NCBI GenBank assembly: GCA_021234155.1 | Contig: JAJEKV010000047.1 | Span: 7,407,071-7,471,070, forward strand | DNA length: 64,000 bases | Source of the DNA: Isoetes taiwanensis | Taxonomy: Eukaryota > Streptophyta > Lycopodiopsida > Isoetales > Isoetaceae | Direction of reading: 5' to 3' | Part shown: positions 1 to 14,800 of the stretch, piece by piece | How the letters are laid out: every line of letters starts with the position of its first letter | How positions within the stretch are numbered: the first letter of the stretch is position 1 | Notes under the pieces: generated by a model | Databases searched by the model: none | Told to the model about the DNA's origin: nothing | What the model saw: only the letters and a program-made list of their open reading frames with translations | Made by a program: the position numbers and the translations under genes

Positions 1-483
1 GGGCTGCAAGTGCAAGAATATCTGCACAACTGCAGTCTTGATTGCATCAATAACAAAGAAACCCCTTAAGCTAACATTTTTTAGAGCATCCTTCTCCGAT
101 GTATTGTAGGCAGTGGAATTGAGCAGCAGAGACCCATCGCATCCCTACATTCATCACCAATCTGTTAATACCATAAGCATATTACATACCAACTAAAACC
201 CAGTGTAAAATATGGCAGCATAAGGGCATTACCCTGACAAAACAATCATGGAAATGCAGCCGGAGAATAGAAGCAGCTAGAGATTTGTCACTGTTGATGT
301 ATTGGCCATGGTGGAGTTAACAACATCCTCAGCTTGTGGGCATGATTTCTTATAAAATCCTAGTTTGAGACCGTGGGATTTCCAAGGTGCAAATTTTTGT
401 CCCGGGACGTAATTTGCAGATGCAATATTAGCAAAGAGCAAAACGAATGCAGCAACCAAAGCTATAGGTGTTGGAGTTTCCAT
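1..483 (-). pseudogene. Class III peroxidase, 5' part, frameshifted
   Basis: Class III (secretory) plant peroxidases are haem enzymes of the apoplast or vacuole. Exon 1 (233-483) starts with a signal peptide (METPTPIALVAAFVLLFANIASA), then LKLGFYKKSCPQAEDVV, the usual mature N-terminus. The distal-histidine motif ASILRLHFHDCFVR follows in another frame, so a small indel lies near 290-305. An 88-bp GT-AG intron (145-232) sits at the family's usual site between FVR and GCDGS. Exon 2 (1-144) reads GCDGSLLLNST, NTSEKDA and SLRGFFVIDAIKTA. The expected CPGVVSCADILALAA is present only as SCADILALAA in a shifted frame, so roughly eight codons are lost near 25-38. The rest lies outside the window. 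Two independent lesions favour a pseudogene over sequencing error; the family assignment is certain. Confidence 0.88.
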
Positions 484-561
484 TTTACAAAGGGATCTTC
501 ACACCCTTTCTAACAAAGTGTTAAACTAGTAGGATCTATGATTCACAGGCTAGAATGTTTG

Positions 562-573
562 AGCTATATAACC
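562..573 (-). promoter_or_regulatory. TATA box of the peroxidase gene
   Basis: The minus strand reads TTATATAGC about 80 bp upstream of the peroxidase ATG at 483. A start site about 30 bp downstream would give a leader of roughly 50-60 nt. An intact core promoter suggests the gene decayed recently. Confidence 0.5.
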
Positions 574-1117
574 CTCGGCATTATTATAGATCATTATCGT
601 TGTTTTTTTGGGTCAACCTGTGACTGAATAAAATGTCGTGTAGAGATGGATAACAGCCAATCATAATAGCCCGAATCTTTCTCTCCATACCCCTAATGCA
701 CATGCCTTTCCTTTTTTTTAGCCATTGAAGTGGCACCGTAGCTTCTATATTGGTTTTCTAACTTGCCTTTCGTTAAACATTCCACTTGTATTTCACAAAG
801 CTTGAAGTCAACACAACGTGCCCTATAATTCTATTGTGTTTGTTACAAGCACGCAAACGTTTGGGAGTCATCTTGGACGTGTGTGATGTGCTATTATCGA
901 GGGTTTGTTTATTTGCTTTCATTTCTAGTGCTGCGAGCCATTACATGACACTTCCTGTCAAATGATAGTTTAAACGTGGGATTTTCTGGCGGGGTGCATG
1001 CGTGCGTGCATGTGTGGATAATGTGTATTCTATTCTAGTGGTAGTTAGTCCTACTATCTTTGCTACTTAATCCTACACTTACACGACAAATCTTCAAGTG
1101 GCAAGAACTTATGTGCA
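574..1117. other. Intergenic, no gene seen
   Basis: AT-rich sequence upstream of the peroxidase promoter. I see no coding signal. A GTGCATGCGTGCGTGCATGTGTG purine-pyrimidine alternation lies near 996-1018. Confidence 0.4.
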
Positions 1118-1214
1118 CAAGAAACACCCCCAAGGCTTAAATTTTAGGGTGGAAGCAGTGCCAAGGCAGAGACACTGCTTTCAGTGTGGTATCTAAGACT
1201 TGTGGTGTTTCTTG
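1118..1214. ncRNA. Foldback 1, MIRNA-precursor-like hairpin
   Basis: A 43-nt 5' arm (1118-1160) and a 42-nt 3' arm (1173-1214) pair almost throughout around a 12-nt loop. The outer stem pairs CAAGAAACACC with GGTGTTTCTTG. The inner stem pairs GGAAGCAGTG with CACTGCTTTC. Between them are only small internal loops and G-U pairs. Length, arm complementarity and loop size fit a plant MIRNA precursor on either strand. I do not recognise a conserved miRNA in it. A short foldback transposon is the alternative. The pairing was worked out by hand. Confidence 0.4.
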
Positions 1215-1960
1215 AACGTGAAAATCTGGCAGATAAGATTGCGTAGAATATCTAGCATGAGGTAAAAGTGCAAGGTAAAACTATGAGGGTCAATAACCAA
1301 ATCTTTTTGCTTTAATATTCATGAAAATAAAATATGCCATATGGCATGGCGTCATTGACCCCATGGCCCGAACTTTATTTACCTTACTTTTACGGATTAG
1401 GATATTTTCATATGGACTTAAGTTCTATAGTAGCCTTATTTAGAGATTGACTTTTTAGAAGAGAGGCACTTTTTGTCAACATTGAACACAAGCTTAGTCC
1501 TACTAACTTCTATCTTTTACCTTAACATATACAAGAACTTAGTCCTTGTATCTTATCTTAAGGTATACAATAATTTAGTCCTACAAGCTTCTATGTTATC
1601 TTAAGGTATACAATAATTTAGTGCTAGTGAAGTCAGCACGTTAATGCATCTCTTGGAGTGAACTTAAAGGAATCAACAATGGAAGTAAGTTTGAAAGAGT
1701 AATTGAACTTAAATAACTAACTTTTAGGGTCTCTCATTATTATAAATCAGTCGGACAATATATCTCATTATATTTCAAATAATTGAACTATGATTAGGCT
1801 GGCAAGACTCTTGGTTATAGTCAAGATTGTTATGCCCAAATTTATTAGACCACTTTTGGAAATGTTTGCATGCATGATATATTGTTGGGAGTAACAAAAT
1901 GTTTCTTGGATATTTCAGGAATATTTGTTGGTTGTATAAACCTGTAGTATTGTACAATGG
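1215..1960. other. Intergenic with short direct repeats
   Basis: No coding signal. At about 1490-1630 a unit of roughly 50 bp recurs imperfectly about three times, with the core TCTTAAGGTATACAATAATT followed by TAGT(C/G)CTA. Confidence 0.45.
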
Positions 1961-2061
1961 AATGGGGGAAGCCATTTCTGCTGCTCCCATGACTTAAAGA
2001 ATCTGGAGGCGCGCAACTAGATTCTTCATGTCATAGGGGCAGCAACAATGGCTTTCTCATT
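1961..2061. ncRNA. Foldback 2, MIRNA-precursor-like hairpin
   Basis: The 5' arm (1961-2004) and 3' arm (2019-2061) are near-complementary around a 14-nt loop. Exactly paired blocks include AAGCCATT, GCTGC, ATGAC and AAGAATCT, separated by one- to three-base mismatches. About 36 of 43 positions match by eye. It lies 750 bp from foldback 1 and has the same size but an unrelated sequence, so the two are not copies of one element. I recognise no conserved miRNA. Confidence 0.42.
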
Positions 2062-2760
2062 AAGTTCTATGCTGTCATGCTAACAACGAAAAGTTCCTAC
2101 TTGCTTCTCCTTGTTGTGATGTAAGAATGTTGAGCCAGTTTTCATTGAAAAAAAAAAAAAAAGATTGAAGCAAGAACGAAGACCGTGTTTGCTTGACATA
2201 TAAGGTAACGCAATTGAGACACGATTTCTGGCTTGGCAGCGACCGAAGGAACCCGCAATTGTGGATCAATTGTGTTACCATTACAATATCATAACTGGTG
2301 AGGTCAATTTTGACATTTTCTGAAAAAGAGTTGTTCTTGACCTGTTGTGATGCGGCATTCACTGGGGATGTCACTTAGTGTACATTGAAGCAAGATTTCC
2401 AGAAGAAGTCCACAAATTGAGGTAATGTCCAAAAATAATGAAACTGTGCTTACCCTGCAAATTAGCATTCTTGAAAATTGGTGCAGATGAAGTGGAGTGC
2501 CACCAAAAAGGAATCCGACCCAGTTATGATGTTGTCTAGTGTTATCAAGAGCGGATTTAAGTGAGCAAATAACTTAGTTGCTAGAGAGGCCTTGGAAAAA
2601 TGTCACTATTTGGCATTAGAAATTTTAAAAGAGGTCAAGATAAACTTTTACTGGCTTTAAATCCATGTTCAAAAGCGTGAGCACACGATAAGCGGGTGGC
2701 TCGTGACTCTGCGACGTCAGCAGGTTTACAGGATAAACCTATAAGGAAGAAAAAAGGAAA
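2062..2760. other. Intergenic, no gene seen
   Basis: Contains a 14-nt A run near 2150 and no recognisable coding or repeat feature. Confidence 0.35.
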
Positions 2761-4757
2761 GGAATTGGTGGGTGAAAATATTTTTACCCCGGTTATTGTG
2801 ATTCCATCGCATAAAATTCCATCCCGCGGAATCACCAGGCCGGAGACCCCGTTATCCGTACCAGAGCCCCCGTTATTCAGACCGACAGGCGGGTTGGTCA
2901 TTTATACCTTCCGACGGAATCACAACTTTGCTATTCTGCCAGATGGAATCACCAATTTACGATTCTTCGAGATGGAATCACCGCTCATGTATTCCACCAG
3001 ACGGAATCACAACCGTATTATTTATTCGAGGCGGAATCACAATGATGTTATTCCGCCCGGAATCACAACCGTATTATTTATTATTCAGCGAGACGGAATC
3101 ACAATCGTGTTATTCCGCCAGACGGAATCACAACCTTGCTATTCCGCCAGATGGAATCACGAACGTCTTATTCCGTGAGATGGAATCACCACTTACGTAT
3201 CCCGCAAGACATAATCGCAACATTGCTATTCTGCCAGATGGAATCACAACCATGCGATTCTCCCCGGTGGAATCACCCCCTTCCACTTCCGCGGGGCGGA
3301 ATCACCATATTCTGATTCCGTCCGATGGAATCACCCCAGATGGGATTCCTCCCGACGGAATCACCTGGAGAAGCCCAATGTTTGCCATTTTCAATTTCTC
3401 CAGATGAGCGGCAGATTCTCAAAGTATAACTTACATTTGCTTGCTACATTTGCTTGCAAAAGCAAGCAGGGTGGATTGAATTGGAAGAAAATATAAACTT
3501 GTGCTACTCCATTTTTTGTGTGCATGTCCATTGCTATTCTATGCACTACCCAGAATTTTTATGGATGGGGATTTGACCCCCTTGCCAATATTGGCAATGC
3601 CATGGCCGAACTAAATCTTGCATGGATTCTTCACATTTTTATGTGGAAAACCGTAACGATTCATGCTAGCTTAAATTATGTAGGAGCAATAAAAGGCTTA
3701 TAGAGTTTGTTGCTCACCGGCATCAGTGGGTAGAGAAATTGGGACAACTTTAGGGCTGCTTAATATTTCAACAATCCACAGACACAGCAAACAGAAGCTC
3801 AAAAGGCATGGCATTCTCAGATTTCGAAGGTAGTGGAGCAACAGCAGGCTCCTTTTGCAGAACCCAGAAATCTGGCTAAGCCAAGCATCACCGGATCTAA
3901 GCGTCCTTATTCCGATGCCATAGTCAATGTGGCCATGGATATGAGAGCAGATCTGGGCGCTCAGCAAGGGAAGAATCATTGATGCCCCCTATGTTTCCCT
4001 GGTTAGGTCCTAAGCAGCTTCCGGCCATTAAATCTTCGCCTCAGCTTGTTACACATCCTTCGTGTTCTAATTTATCCACTCCTAATGCTGAAAGCCCCAA
4101 TCTTAGGCTGCCGAATCTACTCCATTTAGGCTGCCGGACCTGCAAGATTTAACCAAGAAAAGGTAAGAAGAAGACGTAAAAAACCGGATGTGCTCCATTT
4201 AGGCTGCCGGATCTGCAAACAACGTTGCAAAATCATCACTGCTGGGCCTTTTCCTTCCACAGCCAAACCTGCAAGCATAGGCAGCCTATTTCCTTCCACA
4301 GCCGGATCTGCAAGCATTTAACCAAGATTGAAAACCTGTAGATGCTGCTTGATCTGTAGAAGCAAAAATAAAACAAGAACAAGAAAAGAAGGAAACCCCA
4401 GCCGGAGCAAGCCGCCATAGCCGAAAAACCTCCCACAAGAACAGTACGTCAAAAATTTGAATTTTTAGTGAGATATTCCAGATGGTGATTCTGTGGCATG
4501 GAATAAAAGTGCGGTGATTCCGTCCCGCGGTATTTTGCGGAGGTGATTCCGCCGGAAGGTATAAAATAGACGGTCAGGATGCACCCTTTAGATGGATGGC
4601 TGGGATCAATCAGAAGGTACACCTGACACTGTCAGGTACGGATAACGGTGCCTCCGGAACGGATCCCTTTCCCGAAGAGTCTGTGATTCTGCGGGATGGA
4701 ATTTTTTGCGATGGAATCACAATAACCGGGGTAAAAATATTTTCACCCGGAATTGGC
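2761..4757. mobile_element. Non-autonomous Mutator-like element (MULE), 1979 bp
   Basis: The ends are inverted repeats of about 66 bp with two mismatches (2770-2835 and 4683-4748), starting GGGTGAAAATATTTTTACCC. They are flanked by GGAATTGGT (2761-2769) and GGAATTGGC (4749-4757), a 9-bp target duplication with one mismatch. Long terminal repeats and 9-bp duplications are typical of Mutator-like elements. No transposase is visible, so it would depend on an autonomous relative. The left half holds a dense array of GGAATCAC; the right end holds the same motif inverted. The interior (3420-4480) has no gene I recognise, only duplicated segments around CTGCCGGAYCTGCAA near 4100-4330. A hAT element with an 8-bp duplication is the alternative; the related element at 5459 supports 9 bp. 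Confidence 0.82.
2829..3370 (+). repeat. Subterminal array of GGAATCAC motifs
   Basis: About 16 copies of GGAATCAC, spaced roughly 25-35 bp, often as (A/G)A(C/T)GGAATCAC with CTATTCCGCCAG-like spacers. The opposite end of the element (4480-4560, 4680-4715) carries GTGATTCC. Mirror-image subterminal motifs are usual transposase-binding sites in DNA transposons; that role is inferred here. Confidence 0.75.
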
Positions 4758-5449
4758 CTACAAGCTCTAGTCGATTCAAATCAACCAAATTCAAAGTGGC
4801 TTGCTTCTACTTGAGAATTTTGCTGTAGAATTTATTAAAGAGTGCAGTAAAAAAAATGGCAGATCTTATTCCTGGTCTGCCCGATGATATGGGCATCCTC
4901 TGTTTTACAAATTGAGATGGAAACAGGGCTTCAGAGCAAGAGGACTTTATGTTGTACAAACGAACAGGGGCAACTGCCCACAAAAAAACATGAATCTAAG
5001 AAAGGTAAATGGCCATCGCTGCCCCAATTTCAATTTTGTAGCTCGGCCATGGCTTCCGACCATAAGTACCGTATTTCCCAGAAAGACTGCCAAAGGATTT
5101 CCCAGAAACACAGTGAACAGAAAGTAGCTGGTTGTTCCAAAGAATGAATACTCTGGAAATATATAGGTAGCAGACCTAATTGTGGGCAGATACAAACAGC
5201 CTGCAAAAACAAACTGCGGCAGAACCCAAATCGGCTGGGCTGTAAAAACGAAAGTTTCAGAAAAATATTCAGCCAAGGAAAACTGTCGGAAAGAATAGAT
5301 CTGAGGCAAACGTTAGTTGGAAGGGCTAAAGCCGAATAAGCTTAATGCCCTCTAAAGTTTTAGGATCAAACACCTTATGCTTCAACTTATTTCATCACTC
5401 CAAGTTCAAGCCTTGCCCCATATGGTGTATCCTCATACAAAATCACACT
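4758..5449. other. Between two MULEs, no gene seen
   Basis: Short open frames exist on both strands (for example 4884-5147 plus and 4947-5309 minus). They show no recognisable domain or codon signature. Confidence 0.35.
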
Positions 5450-5898
5450 AGAAAATAAAGGTGAATGATAAAGTTTCCCTGGGTTTGGTTATTCTGTGGC
5501 AATGATATCCTTTCCAGGGAATCACCAAAATCGCGTTGTACCTGCACAGTCACGCTGACTGCACTTGCCCCTTAACCATTTTTTTGCTCAGAACTTTGAG
5601 CTTGAATACCTCGTCCGATCAAGCTCAAATCGATTCGGATCACTTCTTTGTGGGTCAGAATGAGACGGATTAGAGCAGATCATCCATGCAAACCAAAAAT
5701 CAGATTGAGCGCCTCGGGATTTAGCCAGTTTCAAAAGGGCAAAAAATTGCCCTCAAAATGCGCAGCTACTGCATTACTGTGCAGTTTGGGCGAGTGATTC
5801 TGCGGGAAGAAATTTTTTTGTGGTGATTCCAACAGAAGGGATATCTCTGCCACGGGACCACCAAAACTGGGGTAACTTTACCTTCACCCAGAAAATAA
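5450..5898. mobile_element. Small MULE-type MITE, 431 bp
   Basis: The element (5459-5889) is bounded by exact 9-bp duplications AGAAAATAA (5450-5458 and 5890-5898). Its inverted ends run (A/G)GGTGAAxGxTAAAGTT and, further in, GTGGCAxxGATATCC and GGAATCACC. They resemble the ends of the 1979-bp element, including the GGAATCAC motif, so the two belong to one family or sister families. The interior has no coding capacity. Confidence 0.78.
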
Positions 5899-8447
<2,549 letters not shown>

Positions 8448-8559
8448 CAATGTAGCCAGATATAAGAGAAGTCCAGGAATGTTCATTAGGGTTCCAGACA
8501 TTATTGTAAATTCATGTTGTTTATAAAAAAGGGATAATCATCCAGCCTGCCTGCCTGGC

Positions 8560-9216
8560 ATTGCTCTCGAAAGGGATGCATTGGTCTGCACTATTTATCT
8601 ATTGATTGTTATTATATATGACAATAATTTATGGTCCTGCTTCCAGCTCATTCAATATGGCGATGCTCTGCACCACTACCTGTGCACCCATCTACCCATG
8701 AAAAAGCGCAGGGTGATTGCTTCCATTCGCACAGGTGCACACCACCTCCGCATTGAGACAGGGAGATGGATTCGAGAGCCAGGAGGACAGAGTCCGCCAA
8801 TGCCGCCAACAGTAGGCCATTGAGGATGAAAGTCACGCCTCCGTGCCTGTCAGCATATCCGCCTCTGGTGATGCTCTGCTAGTTGTGCCCCATCAGGCCT
8901 TGCATGAGCTATCGAAAGCACGGGCCGACCTCAGAGGGTTTGTTGGGATCGCCTCTCCGTGAGGTAATGGATACGTAGGACTCGGTTATGCCCCCCGTCC
9001 CACATTAACCTCACCGCATTCTTGTGATTATGTATATAATCAGTAAAGTATGTCAAAGATCCTTATTGCTACTAAGGTTTTTCCAAAACTTTCGGGTGGG
9101 GTTTTTAATCCCCGGTAGTAATACGCCTGCCTCTCTCTTTGTACTTGGGTCCCATAGGCCGGTTGGTCTCCGTGGGACGATAAAATCATATTCTATTCTA
9201 TTCTATTCTATTCTGT
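8560..9216 (+). mobile_element. 5'-truncated LINE ending in an (ATTCT)n tail
   Basis: The frame at about 8690-8775 reads RTGAHHLRIETGRWIREPGG. It matches RTSSHKLEIETGRWFRIPAE in the C-terminal part of the fuller LINE at 47.9-51.1 kb. The following 400 bp look like a 3' untranslated region. It ends with CCCATAGGCCGGTTGGTCTCC, GTGGGACGATAAAA and four to five ATTCT units (9189-9214). Microsatellite tails are common at LINE 3' ends. The same terminal block recurs elsewhere in the window. Confidence 0.65.
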
Positions 9217-11073
<1,857 letters not shown>

Positions 11074-11843
11074 AGAAATATTTTTGGCCTTCGCATTTGC
11101 TCCAAATGGATTTGCGGTGACATTAAGAATGGTAGATGGGACAAAAACATTAGAATTAATATAATAATTGGAATGTTGGCAAGCGTTAATTGATCATTGG
11201 ATGTTCTATCCATAAGGCAACTCTAGTGACATGGGGCATTTGTCTCATCGTAACGGATTCTTGCAATTCATTCATCTCTCTAATATGGACCGAGTACAAT
11301 TTGATCCTGGCCCAATTCTATCAGGCTTGCAACAATTTGAACAACAATTCAAAAGTTTTACTTCAACAAGAATTTTCATGACAAGATAATTCTTGGTAGA
11401 GGTCTGTCAAAAGCTTATTGCTTGTTCTTGACTACTATGTTCACTTAATTCTTCAGCGTTGTGCATTTCTAGGAGAAGACCAACCTGCTGTTGGCATTGA
11501 TGAAACAAGAACAGAGGATGTTCACCATGAGGATAGATATGAGGTATAGCATTATTGCTTATTTAGTGCTTGAAGAGCCAATGAATTTTGTAGTAATATT
11601 GAGTGCATTACTTTCATTTTAAATAGTGGACATTCCTGTCAACAAGCACATACTGATGAGACACATGCTGAAGAAAAATTTGATTTAAGTACGTGTTTAT
11701 AGTCACATATGCTTGTTTCATGAAGGACTTTATTTGATGGTTGTTTGCTTGTTTGAATAAAGACTTTATATGATATTTATAAACTTAGTTTTCTATTTAT
11801 CTTTTCAGATGTTGGTGTTTAATTTTGTTATGAAGAAGCACAT
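11074..11843 (+). other. Low-content region with one exon-like piece
   Basis: At about 11455-11544 a stretch flanked by TTCAG and GAG|GTATAG reads roughly CAFLGEDQPAVGIDETRTEDVHHEDRYE. I cannot assign it. GAGACACATGCT near 11657 recurs at 18443, on the other side of the inserted block, hinting that both sides derive from one older sequence. Confidence 0.3.
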
Positions 11844-14800
11844 ATTCTGGGAAGGGACTCGCGAGAGACACAAAACCGGCCGACTACCAAAGGACTTCCT
11901 CAACTATAAGGCCGGGCCATGAAACCTCCAACAGAACAGAAAAGCAAGAAGACACGACCGCCACCACCCCCGAGTAGCCGGATAGAATAAAGGACGCAGA
12001 GAGAAAAGAGAGGAACGAAAAAGAGGGCCGCCGGACGGAGTATCGAGGAGATGATAGGAACCGGTAGAAATTAGGCGCTGAAGGATAGTGAGGGGGCATG
12101 CGAATGAAGGCAAGCGGGCAGGGGAAGAAAGGAAACCAGGAGCCGAAGAGTCTGATTCAAGCGAGAAGGAAGCTACACGTTGACGACGAAAACCAGAAGT
12201 GCCAACTATGGACGATATCAGCTCAATGACCTGAAAAAGGAAAGGATATTAGAAAAAAACAATGAAAAGACAAGGATGCCGCTACCGATGATCTAATCTA
12301 AAGAAGCGCCAGACTAGCGGCATCAACGCAATGACCGAAAAAAGGAAGGATATTAGAGAACAAAAACAATGAAAAAAAAGAACGCCGCCACGATGATCTA
12401 ATCAAGGAAGCGCTCCGGCATGCCAACGAGGACGGCAACAAGGCGAAGACAAAACAAACCACGTTAATACGTACAATGCACATATGATATGAATGCAAAT
12501 CACGGATTATATGAAAGATGAGGACTGCCAGCAGCCGGAAGTACGAGCCTCAGCATGTGGACCCTGCATATTGAGCAAAAACGGAGGAAACGAGGGAGAA
12601 TAAAAACTATGGGCTAAAAGAACATGAAAAGTCAACCACGTCTAATAACATAAAAAGCAACGTCGCTAAACTTACACAGTGAGGATGTAATATGATATGT
12701 GGTGAGCAAAGCTATGCAGGAAAAAATAAGCCCACTATCATATGGTGAGCAAAGCTAGGCACGAAAAAATAAGCCTACTGCGAATATGACAACGACCGTG
12801 AGCGCGCGCAACATCATGTGGAACCCTCCGAGCGGCAGCCGCCAAGGCCCCGCCGCGACGAGCCGAATGAGGACCAGACTGGGATGGATTTAAGCCGATA
12901 GCAAGAAGACACGCCGCCTACCACCATCGAGCAGTCGGATAGAATAAAGGACACAAAGAGGGAGGAGAGGAGCGAAAAAGAGAACCGCCGGACGGAGGAT
13001 CGAGGAGATAACAAGAACCGGTAGAAACTAGGCGCTGAAGGATAGTGACGGGGCATGCGAACGAAGGCAAGCTAGCTAAAGAAATCATATGACCACGGGC
13101 AAGTTGGTCTCGTGTGGAGTGGCGAATAAGAACATCAACCTGCGACAAGGAAAAAGAAAGATCACGACGAGCCAAAGAGGGTAAAAGGTAAAATGACGGG
13201 AGAGGGAAGTGGAAAATTTGATGAAATTCGCGTTGACGACGACAACCAGCAGCACGAGCGAGGCGTGGAGGAGAAAGCAAAGCGGAGGGAGAAGAGCTGG
13301 AAGTGCTCACAATAGATGACATGACCTGAAAAAAGGAAGGACATTAGAGAACAAAAACAATGGAAAAGCACGCCGTGGTCGCCCCATAAAAACAAGCCTC
13401 CACGATGACGAAGTCGAAGAAGACACCCTAGCGGTGCTTAACGAGAAGGACAACAACGAAGAAGAAAAGAAAACCATATTAATGCATAAGGTAAAAATGC
13501 AAATGGCAAAGAAGACAAGGCTCCAAGGAGGAATAAGATAAAGAAGAAAACTTATCCTAGGAAAGTGTGGAAGTGGCATACACTGGGCATAGGGCAGACA
13601 AAATACGCCGCAGAGACAATAAAAAGAAAATGAAAACCCGTGAAATGTCCTATATACATAAAATGGGAAAACAACACGAGAAGAAAACAAGCGAGGAGAT
13701 GCATAAAGTGAATAAAATGAGGCCCACATACATGCAATCCCGCTTAGTGATCAAGAACACTAATAATGATCAAGAACCAAAGCAATAAGATGAAGAAGAA
13801 GAAACTACGATCGTAAAATGTATAAAGGTCAACCGAAAGACGCACAAAGTGCAACCGAAAGCACAAAGACGCCAAGAAATCGAAGTTTACATCGGTGGCA
13901 AAGAGATCAAACCCCAATACGGGAATAAAAAGAAACAAAAACCACGGTAATGGCTGTGGTACCACCAGAGAAGAACGGCAAACCCAAGAGAATGACAACG
14001 AGGCCAAAATTTGAAAACAAAACACGGCCAGAACATAAAGAGGAAAAGACAATCCGAATAGCACAACAACCTTGAATAGCGTGGAGCATCTAGAGCCAAA
14101 GACAATTGCAAAGGAGAAATCTGAAACCATCATGGGAAAACACAAATTTTATAAGATCACACTACATATAAAGAAACCACGGGGGCAACTAAAACGAAAA
14201 ATGTGAAAAGGACCATAGGAAAAAATATACACAACCAAATGAAGAACCCGACACAAAACCCCTAGTTACATCGACATCCAAGAGAAAAACACAATTGCAA
14301 AAGAGAAAATCCGAAACCACCATGGGAAAACGTAAAATTTAGAAGATCATGCGACATATATAAATAATTGCATCGACATCCAAAAGAAAAACACAATTGC
14401 AAAAGAGAAAAAATCCAAAACCACCATGGGAAAACATAAAATTTATAAGATCAGGCGACATATAAAGAAACCTCAGGGCAACTAAAACAAAAAAGGGAAA
14501 AAGGAACAGATGAAAAGATATACACAACCCAATCGAGAACCCCATTACAAAATCTCCTAGCGGCCACCACGTAATGAAAAAGTGGCAGAGATATCGATCC
14601 GCCAACCTAAAGCCCATAAAGGACCAATAAAATAAAAATCATCGAATACATAGAAAAAATGCATGTATCTAAGCAAAATGGAGGAGCCATATGATGCCAA
14701 AAAATGTTGCCTGTGATCGTAGTGTAAGACAAGAAACCGTCAAAAGTAGGTCCCATTACGCCTAGCAATGTCAAAGCAACTCTAGATGCATAAATAATGA

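Noticed and set aside
2696-3407. Two overlapping plus-strand frames (about 160 codons each)
   Set aside because: They translate the GGAATCAC array in two frames (RNHN.., ESQ.. repeats) and are not genes.
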